Shown: in pieces, positions 18,373-26,221 of the stretch
Layout: every line of letters begins with the position of its first letter
How positions within the stretch are numbered: the first letter of the stretch is position 1
Assembly (NCBI GenBank): GCA_045537695.1
Contig: JAZSQB010000046.1
Coordinates: forward strand, 1 to 64,000
Direction: 5' to 3'
DNA from: RGIG2041 sp045537695
GTDB taxonomy: Bacteria > Bacillota > Clostridia > UBA1381 > UMGS1253
Length of the DNA: 64,000 bases
The notes under the pieces: generated by a model
Databases searched by the model: none
What the model was told of the DNA's origin: nothing
Seen by the model: only the letters and a program-made list of their open reading frames with translations
Position numbers and translations under genes: made by a program

Positions 18373-19335
18373 ATGCCTTATTTACGAACGGATTTAGCGA
18401 TAGAATTACACGAGGCGGAAAAAAGGCACAATCCGGATTTGGACGGTGTGAAAACACAGACGGAGCAACTGGGAGAAGCAACGGTAACACGCGTTGAAAT
18501 ACAAAATGAAAATGGAGCAGAAAAGCTTGGGAAGCCAAAAGGTAAGTATATTACCCTTGAAATGGCATCTATCAATTTCCAGGATACGAGTGAGTATGAG
18601 ACTTGCTGTAATTTGCTCAAGCAAGAGCTTAGTCGACTGCATCCGCTTGACCAAACCAAACCGGTGTTGGTGGTTGGCTTGGGCAACCGTTTTATTACAG
18701 CGGACGCTTTGGGTCCGAAGGCGGTGGACCGCATTTTAGTGACACGACATATGCATGCGCATCTGGAGGAGATGTTTGGAGATGCGCTTTCTTCCGTGTG
18801 TGCGGTTGCACCGGGTGTATTGGGCATTACCGGCGTAGAAACGGCAGAAATTGTAGAGGGTGTGTGTGCAAGAGTAAAACCAGGTTTAATTTTGGTTATA
18901 GATGCATTGGCGGCAAGGGATATCGACAGATTGAATACGACGGTGCAGCTCAGTGACGCCGGTATTGCGCCCGGTTCAGGGGTCGGAAATACGCGTGTCG
19001 CCTTTAACCAAGAGCGGTTCGGTGTACCTGTGATCGCCATTGGTGTACCAACCGTCATTGATACGATGACAATGCTCTATGATGCGGCATATACAATGCT
19101 GCACGCAGTACAAACAGAAACGGGAGATACCTTTTCGTATTTGCAGGGACTTTCAGATGCGGATTTGTATGGTATGATTGAAAATCTGATGCAGAATTCG
19201 GTGCAATCCCTAACGGTGACACCCAAGGACGTAGATCAGGCAATGGACCGCATTTCCAAAGTAATTGCCGGCGGTATCAATCTGTATTTGCACGAGGCTT
19301 TGAGTGTCAGCGAAATGCAGAGTCTTACTATGTAG
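18373..19335 (+). CDS. gpr: Germination protease GPR
   Basis: 320-residue aspartic-type endopeptidase that degrades small acid-soluble spore proteins during germination. Characteristic segments include RTDLAIE at the N-terminus, where proprotein cleavage removes the first residues, VVGLGNRFITADALGP, PGVLGITGVET and DALAARDIDRLNTTVQLSD. ATG 18373 follows GGGAGGT; an upstream in-frame ATG at 18352 has no binding site. A forespore sigma-G promoter is expected, but I could not find a convincing one. Its presence marks the organism as a spore former. Confidence 0.95.
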   Translation: MPYLRTDLAIELHEAEKRHNPDLDGVKTQTEQLGEATVTRVEIQNENGAEKLGKPKGKYITLEMASINFQDTSEYETCCNLLKQELSRLHPLDQTKPVLVVGLGNRFITADALGPKAVDRILVTRHMHAHLEEMFGDALSSVCAVAPGVLGITGVETAEIVEGVCARVKPGLILVIDALAARDIDRLNTTVQLSDAGIAPGSGVGNTRVAFNQERFGVPVIAIGVPTVIDTMTMLYDAAYTMLHAVQTETGDTFSYLQGLSDADLYGMIENLMQNSVQSLTVTPKDVDQAMDRISKVIAGGINLYLHEALSVSEMQSLTM

Positions 19336-19342
19336 GAAAGAA

Positions 19343-19371
19343 TTGACAATGCAACTGTTTTGTAGTAAAAT
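19343..19371 (+). promoter_or_regulatory. Promoter of yfmF-yfmH-lgt
   Basis: TTGACA (19343-19348), 17 bases, TAAAAT (19366-19371). Confidence 0.8.
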
Positions 19372-19411
19372 ATAAATTGTTATTTTTTTGGATTGAAAGA
19401 GAGTAATTTGA

Positions 19412-20674
19412 ATGAAAACAATACAGATTGCAGAGGGTGTTTATCTGCACCATATTCCGGATAATAAGTTTAAATCCGCAACGGTTTCTATGTTTTTTCA
19501 CAGGCCGCTTTGTTTGGAAGAGGCATCGATGAATGCACTTCTGCCGGCAGTACTCAAGCGCGGTACAAGTGTGAGTAAAGATTTTGTTGAGATTGAACGC
19601 AGATTGATGGATTTGTGCGGCGCGTCTGTAAGCGGTGCGGTTCTCAAACGCGGCGATGCGCAGCTTTTGTTTTTTGAAGGCTCTTCGCTTGCAAACCGTT
19701 ATGCACCGGGTGGAGAAGATTTGGTTGGTGCAACAGTGGATTTGCTGTTGGAAATCGTGCTTTCTCCATATACGGAGGAAGGTGTATTTTCGGCAGAATA
19801 TGTTGCGTCGGAAAAAAAGAATCTCGCCGAAGCCATTGAGGCGATGGTGAACGATAAAATGCAGTATGCGCTCTGGCGTTGTACAGAGGAAATGTTTAAA
19901 GGCGAGGCCTACGGCGTGCACGAACTCGGCAGCATCGAAGCAGTTGAAAAAATCACACCGGAAGCACTTTATACACATTATAAAAAGGTCATTTCCGAAA
20001 GTCGCATGGATGTGTTTGTTTGCGGTAGTGCAGACGTAGAAAAAGTGGAAGCGAAAATCCGCCCGCATTTTCAGGCGCGCAATGTAAGTGCGTATGAAAC
20101 CAAGCCAAAGGCGGCAGGGGAAAGTGTGCAAAAGGTAATCGAGCACTTTGATGCGAGTCAGGCAAAGCTTACTCTGGGGCTTACAACGGGTTTTGATGCA
20201 AAAAAGTGTGACTACGTGCATATGATGATGGCAAACTCCGTTTTGGGCAGTGGCGTGCATTCCAAGCTGTTTAACAATGTGCGCGAAAAGCTGAGCCTTG
20301 CATACTATGCTTTCAGCCGCATTGACCGATTAAAGCAAACAATGATTATTGGTATGGGCATAGAAAAGGCGAATTATGAAGCGGCGTTTCATGAAACGAT
20401 GGCACAGCTGCAGGCGTTGAAAAACGGCGAAATCAGCGATTATGAATTTGAGTCTGCCAAGGCATTTTTGATTAACAATACAATTTCTGCGACAGACAGT
20501 CAGTCCGCAATGACAGCATATTATTTGTCTGCTCTGTTGAATGATGAGGTTATGGATATAGAAGAGCGCGTGAAGCGTATAGAGACAACGACGCGTGAAG
20601 ATGTAGTTGCTGCGGCGCAGAATGTGCAGCTCGAGATGATTTATTTCCTAAGCAGCGAAGGCGCAGAAGTATAA
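19412..20674 (+). CDS. yfmF: M16-family protein YfmF (inactive partner), EF-P 5-aminopentanol modification-associated
   Basis: 420-residue M16 peptidase homologue. The zinc motif HXXEH is absent from its N-terminal domain, so it is expected to be the non-catalytic half of a heterodimer with the next gene, as in other M16B pairs. A glycine-rich VLGSGVHSKLFNNVREK segment, the C-domain loop with conserved Arg/Tyr (LSLAYYAFSR), is kept and would complete the partner's active site. The link to EF-P modification is by family name only. First gene of the operon. Confidence 0.88.
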   Translation: MKTIQIAEGVYLHHIPDNKFKSATVSMFFHRPLCLEEASMNALLPAVLKRGTSVSKDFVEIERRLMDLCGASVSGAVLKRGDAQLLFFEGSSLANRYAPGGEDLVGATVDLLLEIVLSPYTEEGVFSAEYVASEKKNLAEAIEAMVNDKMQYALWRCTEEMFKGEAYGVHELGSIEAVEKITPEALYTHYKKVISESRMDVFVCGSADVEKVEAKIRPHFQARNVSAYETKPKAAGESVQKVIEHFDASQAKLTLGLTTGFDAKKCDYVHMMMANSVLGSGVHSKLFNNVREKLSLAYYAFSRIDRLKQTMIIGMGIEKANYEAAFHETMAQLQALKNGEISDYEFESAKAFLINNTISATDSQSAMTAYYLSALLNDEVMDIEERVKRIETTTREDVVAAAQNVQLEMIYFLSSEGAEV

Positions 20675-20690
20675 AAGGGATGTGTAGAGG

Positions 20691-21965
20691 ATGCATTACA
20701 ATCTAAGAGAGGATGCCGTAACGGGCGAGGTGCTTTACAGCGGTGTGCACAAAAGCGGTGCACGTATTTTTGTGATGCCGAAACCGGGATTTAGAAAGTG
20801 TATGGCAATGTTTGCAACCGGCTATGGCAGTATAGATACAACGTATAAAAAGGATGGGGAAGTATTGCCGATTCCGGACGGTACGGCGCATTTTCTGGAG
20901 CATAAGCTTTTTGAAGAGGAAAATGGCAACGTGTTTGACCGTTTCAGTATGCTTGGCGCAAATGCAAATGCATTTACGAGTTTTGCGACAACGGCGTATT
21001 ATTTTACCAGCACAGACCATTTTTTTGAAAATTTAGAAACCTTGATTTCCTTTGTGCAGAATCCGTATTTTACGGATGAAAGCATCGCAAAGGAGCAGGG
21101 CATCATTGGTCAGGAAATTAAGATGTACGACGATGACCCGGGTTGGCAGGTGCATTTTCGCGGCGTAGAAGCACTGTACCACAACCATCCGGTAAAGATT
21201 GATATTGCCGGTACGGTGGAATCCATTGCGCAAATTAACGAAAGAACGCTCTATGATATTTATAATATGTATTATCATCCTTCTAATATGGTCTTGTTTA
21301 TTGCAGGGGATGTTGTGCCGGAGCAGGTGTTTATAAAGGCGGAAGAAACGCTCAAAGATGTCGGACCGCTGCCGGAAAAGATTGAACGTGTTTTGCCACC
21401 GGAACCGAAAAGCGTTGTAAAGTCGAAGACGGAAATGAAATTGGATGTGGCAGTGCCGATGTTCCAGATTTCGTTTAAAGATAATGATACAAACGTAACT
21501 GGTAAGGACTTTTTGAAAAAAGAAATTCTGACGGATATGCTTTTGGAGTTAATGTTTGGAAAAAGCGCACTTATCTATCGTGAACTTTATAATTCGGGAT
21601 TGATTAATAATAGTTTTTCCGCAGACTACAGTGGGCACAGAGACTATGCGTTTGCTACAGTTGGCGCCGAATCCAAACAGCCGTATGAAGCATATGATAA
21701 ATTGATGTCACTTCTGGAAAGCAGCGAAATTACCGTAGCGGATTTTGAACGTGTAAAAAAATGCGTTTGGGGTGATTATATTGACTTGTTTGACTCCACG
21801 GAATCTGTGGTGTACAGCTTTGCGCTCCATCAGCTGATTGAGGTAGATATGTTTGACTTTAAAGAGGTCTATGATGCCATCACGTTTGAAGATTTGTGTA
21901 ACCGCCGTCAGGTGCTTTTGCGTAAGGAAAACAGCTGTTTATCTGTAATTATGCCTAAGGAGTGA
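20691..21965 (+). CDS. yfmH: M16-family zinc peptidase YfmH
   Basis: 424-residue catalytic M16 peptidase. The inverted zinc motif HFLEH (near residue 66) follows PIPDGTA, with the downstream Glu ligand likely in the QEIKMYDDDPG region. It is paired with yfmF 16 bases upstream. Its stop overlaps the binding site for lgt. Substrate is unknown; in Bacillus the homologue is annotated as linked to EF-P 5-aminopentanol modification. Confidence 0.9.
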   Translation: MHYNLREDAVTGEVLYSGVHKSGARIFVMPKPGFRKCMAMFATGYGSIDTTYKKDGEVLPIPDGTAHFLEHKLFEEENGNVFDRFSMLGANANAFTSFATTAYYFTSTDHFFENLETLISFVQNPYFTDESIAKEQGIIGQEIKMYDDDPGWQVHFRGVEALYHNHPVKIDIAGTVESIAQINERTLYDIYNMYYHPSNMVLFIAGDVVPEQVFIKAEETLKDVGPLPEKIERVLPPEPKSVVKSKTEMKLDVAVPMFQISFKDNDTNVTGKDFLKKEILTDMLLELMFGKSALIYRELYNSGLINNSFSADYSGHRDYAFATVGAESKQPYEAYDKLMSLLESSEITVADFERVKKCVWGDYIDLFDSTESVVYSFALHQLIEVDMFDFKEVYDAITFEDLCNRRQVLLRKENSCLSVIMPKE

Positions 21966-21970
21966 GATCC

Positions 21971-22903
21971 ATGACAAATACAATTGCATTTCCGATGCTG
22001 GGACTTTCTATGGAAGTAAATCGCGTTGCATTTACTTTGTTTGAAAAAAATGTGTTCTGGTACGGTATCATTATCGCTCTTGGGTTTACGCTGGGGGTGC
22101 TGTATGCGCTTTATCGCGCGGAAAAGGTTGGTCTTACCAAAGATAATGTATTTGACCTTGCGTTGATTGGCTTGCCGCTTTCCGTGGTTTGTGCCCGCTT
22201 GTTCTATGTGCTCGGTGATCCAAGCGTATTGGAGGAGGGCATTTGGAAAATCTTTGCCATCTGGGAAGGCGGCATTGCAATTTACGGTGCATTAATTGGT
22301 TGCGCACTGACCGGTATCATATACAGTAGTGTAAAGAAAATTCATTTGGGCAGACTTTGCGATTTGGCAGCGCCGTCTCTGATGATTGGACAAATTATCG
22401 GCAGATGGGGCAACTTCGTAAACTGTGAGGTTTTCGGCAGAACAACGCAGGTGCCGTGGGGGATGCAGATTAATGGTGGGGAAGCTGTGCATCCGTTATT
22501 TTTGTATGAGTCCTTATGGATGTTGCTTGGTTTGGTGCTTTTGCTTTTTTATCAGGACAAAAAACGTCGATATGGAGAAGTGTTCTGCTTATACTTAATC
22601 TGGTATTCTGTAGCACGTGCCTTTTTGGAGACGCTGCGCGATCCGGAATATATTCTGCGCGTCTTTAATTTGCCGCTTTCGATGATAACTGCGTTTGTGC
22701 TCCTTGCAGCAGCAATTACCGTACTTGGACTGCTGTATGCGAAGGGAAAGAGGGTTAACTTAAAAAAGGATATTGTCGGCGCACAAGTTGAGCAACGGCG
22801 ACAGACGTTAAATGCACTTTTAGATGCCAATGCAGACGAAAAAGAAGTTTTGGAAGCCTCCGAGTCGTTGGACAAAAAAATAGCTGAATATATGGAATTA
22901 TAA
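21971..22903 (+). CDS. lgt: Prolipoprotein diacylglyceryl transferase
   Basis: 310-residue polytopic membrane enzyme transferring diacylglycerol from phosphatidylglycerol to lipoprotein cysteines. The Lgt signature GRWGNFVNCEVFG (near residue 145) is intact. The position of E. coli His103 is Tyr here (GGIAIYGALIG), which I believe is common in clostridial homologues. The C-terminus adds a charged, probably coiled tail of about 45 residues after the last membrane segment. ATG 21971 follows AAGGAG. Confidence 0.94.
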   Translation: MTNTIAFPMLGLSMEVNRVAFTLFEKNVFWYGIIIALGFTLGVLYALYRAEKVGLTKDNVFDLALIGLPLSVVCARLFYVLGDPSVLEEGIWKIFAIWEGGIAIYGALIGCALTGIIYSSVKKIHLGRLCDLAAPSLMIGQIIGRWGNFVNCEVFGRTTQVPWGMQINGGEAVHPLFLYESLWMLLGLVLLLFYQDKKRRYGEVFCLYLIWYSVARAFLETLRDPEYILRVFNLPLSMITAFVLLAAAITVLGLLYAKGKRVNLKKDIVGAQVEQRRQTLNALLDANADEKEVLEASESLDKKIAEYMEL

Positions 22904-22981
22904 AAATAGGGACTGTAAAAGGGTGCCTTCACATAGTGATACAACGCCTTAAAAAGCAATATTTTGGCAAATAGCTGTGTT

Positions 22982-23019
22982 AAAAACGACCGATATCCGC
23001 AAGGATGTCGGTCGTTTTT
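22982..23019. terminator. Bidirectional terminator between lgt and the sigma factor gene
   Basis: AAAAACGACCGA pairs with TCGGTCGTTTTT, extended inward by partial pairing. It ends both converging units. Confidence 0.85.
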
Positions 23020-23024
23020 GCCTT

Positions 23025-23678
23025 TTAATCTTTCATATACAAATCTCGTAGTTTTTTTAACACCTTTTTCTCTAATCGCGATACATACATCTGCGAAACG
23101 TGCATCTTTTCTGCAATTTGCTGCTGCGTCATCGCATCATAATAGCGGGCAACGAGGAATGTGTGTTCTTCGCCGGTCAGTGTCTGCATACAACGATAGA
23201 TAAAATCCTTGTCCTCAACCAAGAGAAAGCTGTCATCCGTTTGACCGATTACATTTTCGGGAAGCTGTAAATTTTCGTCATCTTGTGTTTGATTGAGCGA
23301 AATGATACTGTAAGGCTTATGCTCGTGCAAGCGCTCTGCACGTGCGTAAGTCTCATACATTTTTCGCGGAATGCGGATGAAGTTGCCGGTATCCCTAAAA
23401 TGCTTCTTGATTTCGCCGCGAATGGTATGCACCGCAAAGGTGTTAAATTTTACGTTAAAATCCGGATTGAACCGATCAATGGCATATAGAAGACCAATGC
23501 TTGCTACCTGATATAAATCGTCGTAATCAATGCCGCGACCGGAGTAACGTTTGGCTAGAATCTCTGCCAGATGCGCATTTTCGTACGCTATTGCCTCGCG
23601 CAATTGCATATCACCGCTCTGCCGATAAAAGGAAAGCTTTTCTTCAGTTGTCTTAAATGGATCTGCAGGCAGAGACAA
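23025..23678 (-). CDS. SigB/SigF/SigG-type RNA polymerase sigma factor
   Basis: 217-residue sigma-70 factor. Region 2 is clear (RGIDYDDLYQVASIGLLYAI, then FNTFAVHTIRGEIKKHFRD), region 3 follows, and region 4 ends with MTQQQIAEKMHVSQMYVSRL. GEIKKHFRD is typical of the SigB/F/G group. It is about 40 residues shorter than SigF or SigG, and no spoIIAA/spoIIAB genes are beside it, so I do not call it sigF. The start is taken as TTG 23678 after AAGGCGGTG; this is uncertain. It is co-transcribed with the one-TM protein upstream. Confidence 0.85.
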   Translation of the reverse strand: MSLPADPFKTTEEKLSFYRQSGDMQLREAIAYENAHLAEILAKRYSGRGIDYDDLYQVASIGLLYAIDRFNPDFNVKFNTFAVHTIRGEIKKHFRDTGNFIRIPRKMYETYARAERLHEHKPYSIISLNQTQDDENLQLPENVIGQTDDSFLLVEDKDFIYRCMQTLTGEEHTFLVARYYDAMTQQQIAEKMHVSQMYVSRLEKKVLKKLRDLYMKD

Positions 23679-23706
23679 GGGGAAAACACCGCCTTATTTT
23701 AGTTTT

Positions 23707-24402
23707 TTAGTATGCAACCTTTTCTGGTATATAGGAACCGCCGCTTAAAATGTACTGCGCCATTTCCAGGCCGTTTTTATGCAGATTTAATTTGTATTCC
23801 GAGTTGTCCACACTGCCGCGCACCGGACGCACAAGCATATATATTTCGGATGCATCTACGCCGTCTCTGTCCTTGAAAAATGGATTCTCTGCCATGTGTA
23901 CTGCGTAGGCAATGCCATCCTCTGTGCGTTTAACACAAGATTCGTCAATGCCGAATTTTTCAACATAAGCACTTAAATCCTGCATTTCTTCCTGTGGAAA
24001 ACGAGCGAGCAAATATTCCGAGGCAAAAAATACGGTGGATTCACCAGCCATTAATTCACTGTCCAATACAACGCCCATTGCGGATTCCACAGAGGCTGCT
24101 TCCTCCTCGGGAACATAAATCACAGTGGATTTTACATTGAACTCGCCGTTGCTATCCACGTCGGAGGTGTACTGCTTCCATTCGTCCTCTAATGCATAAC
24201 CTTCCACGGAACCCATACCGGCCATATTGCCGGCGTACATAAAGGCAAAGTCCGGTGTCGGTTTACCAATCAAATCTGCAATAATTGTTATCACAATAAT
24301 TACCGCAATACCGATAAGAATTGTGTGCCATTTATAATAATACCAGTAGTTTGACCACCATTCCTTTGAAAGTGGTTTTATGTATTTGTCATAGCTTTCC
24401 AA
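23707..24402 (-). CDS. Unrecognised single-pass membrane protein upstream of the sigma factor
   Basis: 231 residues with no family I recognise. A short, aromatic N-terminus (KEWWSNYWYYYKWHT) is followed by one transmembrane helix (about residues 27-46: ILIGIAVIIVITIIADLI) and an extracytoplasmic acidic domain of about 180 residues. I chose TTG 24402, nine bases after AAGGAG; ATG 24411 touches that site. Stop to sigma start is 28 bases, and the shared promoter is at 24436-24464. A role as a membrane regulator of the sigma factor is a guess from position only. Confidence 0.75.
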   Translation of the reverse strand: MESYDKYIKPLSKEWWSNYWYYYKWHTILIGIAVIIVITIIADLIGKPTPDFAFMYAGNMAGMGSVEGYALEDEWKQYTSDVDSNGEFNVKSTVIYVPEEEAASVESAMGVVLDSELMAGESTVFFASEYLLARFPQEEMQDLSAYVEKFGIDESCVKRTEDGIAYAVHMAENPFFKDRDGVDASEIYMLVRPVRGSVDNSEYKLNLHKNGLEMAQYILSGGSYIPEKVAY

Positions 24403-24435
24403 TGCATGCATCTCCTTTGTTTTGTTCTGCTTTAC

Positions 24436-24464
24436 ATTATACTATAATGAAAAATTATCGTCAA
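24436..24464 (-). promoter_or_regulatory. Promoter of the membrane protein-sigma factor operon
   Basis: Minus strand TTGACG (24464-24459), 17 bases, TATAAT (24441-24436). Confidence 0.8.
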
Positions 24465-24502
24465 GATAAATTCACCGTTGCAAGATAGTATTTACAAAAA
24501 GT

Positions 24503-24531
24503 TAAAAAAGCCGCTTTTATAGCGGCTTTAG
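24503..24531 (-). terminator. Terminator after lysS
   Basis: AAGCCGCT / AGCGGCTT stem with a T6 tail on the minus strand, 13 bases after the lysS stop. Confidence 0.85.
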
Positions 24532-24543
24532 TTTGTATGTTTC

Positions 24544-26025
24544 TTATTTCTCCGGCTTCATTGTGGGGAAGAGGAGTACATCGCGGATGGAGTAGGAATC
24601 GGTTAAGAACATAACCAAACGGTCGATACCCATACCCATACCACCGGTTGGCGGCATACCGTACTCGAGTGCGTTGAGAAAATCGTCATCGATCATATTT
24701 GCTTCTTCATCACCGGCTGCGCGCAGCTCCATCTGACGCATAAAGCGCTCTCTCTGGTCAATCGGGTCATTGAGCTCGGAGTATGCATTTGCAAGCTCAC
24801 GACCGTACAGGAACAGCTCGAAACGCTCGGTCAGCTCCGGTCTGGACGGCTTTTTCTTTGTTAGCGGCGAAACTTCTACAGGGTAGTCCATAATAAAGGT
24901 CGGCTGAATGAGCTTGTCTTCAACTCTTTCTTCAAATGCGAGATTTAACAGCTCGCCCCAGCTCGGGCTGCCTTCTACTTCAATGCCCATGCCCTTAACA
25001 GCCGCAAGTGCTTCTTCATCGGACTTAAGCTCGTCAAAGTCAACGTTTGTATACTTCTTAACCGCATCAATCATAGTAAGGCGTTCAAACGGTGCAGAAA
25101 GATTTAATTCTGTGCCCTGGTAAGTGATGGTTTCTGTGCCGCGTACAGCGTGCGCTACAGTGGAAATCATCTGCTCTGTAATATCCATCATACCGTGATA
25201 ATCGGTAAATGCTTCGTAAAGCTCGATGGTTGTAAATTCCGGATTGTGCTTAATATCCATACCTTCATTTCTGAAGATTCTGCCGATTTCATACACCTTT
25301 TCCAGACCGCCGACAATGAGTCTCTTTAAGTGGAGCTCTGTTGCGATACGCAGATACATATCTATGTCGAGCGTGTTGTGATGCGTGATAAACGGTCTTG
25401 CAGCAGCACCGCCCGGGATATTGTTTAAAATCGGGGTTTCTACTTCAATGTAACCGCGTTTGTCCATAAACTTGCGGATTTCGGATACCACGCGGCTGCG
25501 TGTGATAAAGGTATCCTTTACTTCCGGATTCATAATCAGGTCAACATATCGCTGACGGTAACGCAAATCCGGGTCGGTTAGACCGTGGAACTTTTCTGGA
25601 AGCGGGAGCAGGGACTTTGCAAGCAAAGTAACTTCTGTTGCCTTTACAGAAACTTCGCCGGTTTTTGTTTTGAATACTTCACCGGCAACGCCAACGATAT
25701 CACCGATATCATATTTCTTAACGCGTGCATAACTGTCCTCGCCGAGTTCGTCTTTCTTTAAAAACAGCTGAATTTTACCCTCGCGGTCAGCTAGGTCGCA
25801 AAACATAACTTTACCCATACCGCGCTTGGACATCAGTCTGCCAGCAACTTTTACGCTCTGACCTTCGAAAGATTCAAAATTGTTTACGATGGTGGTGGAG
25901 CTGTGTGTTCTTTCATACACAGTAATTTCAAAGGGGTCCATACCATTTTCCTGCAGCTCGTTCAGCTTGTCGCGTCTGATTTGCAGAAGCTCGCTGAGGG
26001 ACTGCTGGTTTTCAAATTCTGCCAT
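24544..26025 (-). CDS. lysS: Lysyl-tRNA synthetase, class II
   Basis: 493-residue enzyme charging tRNA-Lys. An N-terminal OB-fold anticodon-binding domain (about 55-165) precedes the class II core; motif 2 is FRNEGMDIKHNPEFT (near residue 255) and motif 3 is GMGMGIDRLVMF near the C-terminus. Length is normal. No T-box leader is seen. A small GC hairpin (26042-26056) sits just before the binding site. Confidence 0.97.
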   Translation of the reverse strand: MAEFENQQSLSELLQIRRDKLNELQENGMDPFEITVYERTHSSTTIVNNFESFEGQSVKVAGRLMSKRGMGKVMFCDLADREGKIQLFLKKDELGEDSYARVKKYDIGDIVGVAGEVFKTKTGEVSVKATEVTLLAKSLLPLPEKFHGLTDPDLRYRQRYVDLIMNPEVKDTFITRSRVVSEIRKFMDKRGYIEVETPILNNIPGGAAARPFITHHNTLDIDMYLRIATELHLKRLIVGGLEKVYEIGRIFRNEGMDIKHNPEFTTIELYEAFTDYHGMMDITEQMISTVAHAVRGTETITYQGTELNLSAPFERLTMIDAVKKYTNVDFDELKSDEEALAAVKGMGIEVEGSPSWGELLNLAFEERVEDKLIQPTFIMDYPVEVSPLTKKKPSRPELTERFELFLYGRELANAYSELNDPIDQRERFMRQMELRAAGDEEANMIDDDFLNALEYGMPPTGGMGMGIDRLVMFLTDSYSIRDVLLFPTMKPEK

Positions 26026-26041
26026 ATTTTTATCCTCCTAT

Positions 26042-26056
26042 GGCTGCGCTGCAGCC
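26042..26056 (-). promoter_or_regulatory. Short hairpin in the lysS leader
   Basis: GGCTGC-GCT-GCAGCC lies directly upstream of the AGGAGGA ribosome binding site of lysS. It may modulate translation or mRNA stability; no known element matches. Confidence 0.35.
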
Positions 26057-26087
26057 GAATATTCCATGTATAATGTTGGATTTTTAT

Positions 26088-26116
26088 ATTATACACCAAA
26101 AAATGGCGGCTGACAA
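26088..26116 (-). promoter_or_regulatory. Promoter of lysS
   Basis: Minus strand TTGTCA (26116-26111), 17 bases, TATAAT (26093-26088). Confidence 0.8.
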
Positions 26117-26221
26117 CAATTTTTTCAATTTTTGTACTTTACTTTTTCGTGACATATTGCGCTTTTTGAAAAAATGTGATATGCTATAGCAAGATTTTGA
26201 ATGAAATGGTGGATACAGAGT

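Noticed and set aside
19328..20260. 310-codon frame opposite yfmF
   Set aside because: Composition is rich in Cys, His and Phe as expected for an antisense shadow, and yfmF is clearly the real gene.
21971..22903. Lgt with Tyr in place of the E. coli His103
   Set aside because: I believe this substitution is common in clostridial Lgt; the rest of the signature is intact, so not treated as inactivation.
22904..22960. GGGACTGTAAAAGGGTGCC after lgt, looking like an IS terminus
   Set aside because: No matching inverted partner or transposase nearby; similarity to known IS ends is only impressionistic.
23025..23678. Calling the sigma factor sigF or sigG
   Set aside because: It is shorter than both and lacks the spoIIAA-spoIIAB context.
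26026..26087. Possible T-box leader for lysS
   Set aside because: The leader is only about 60 bases and no T-box or specifier loop is visible.
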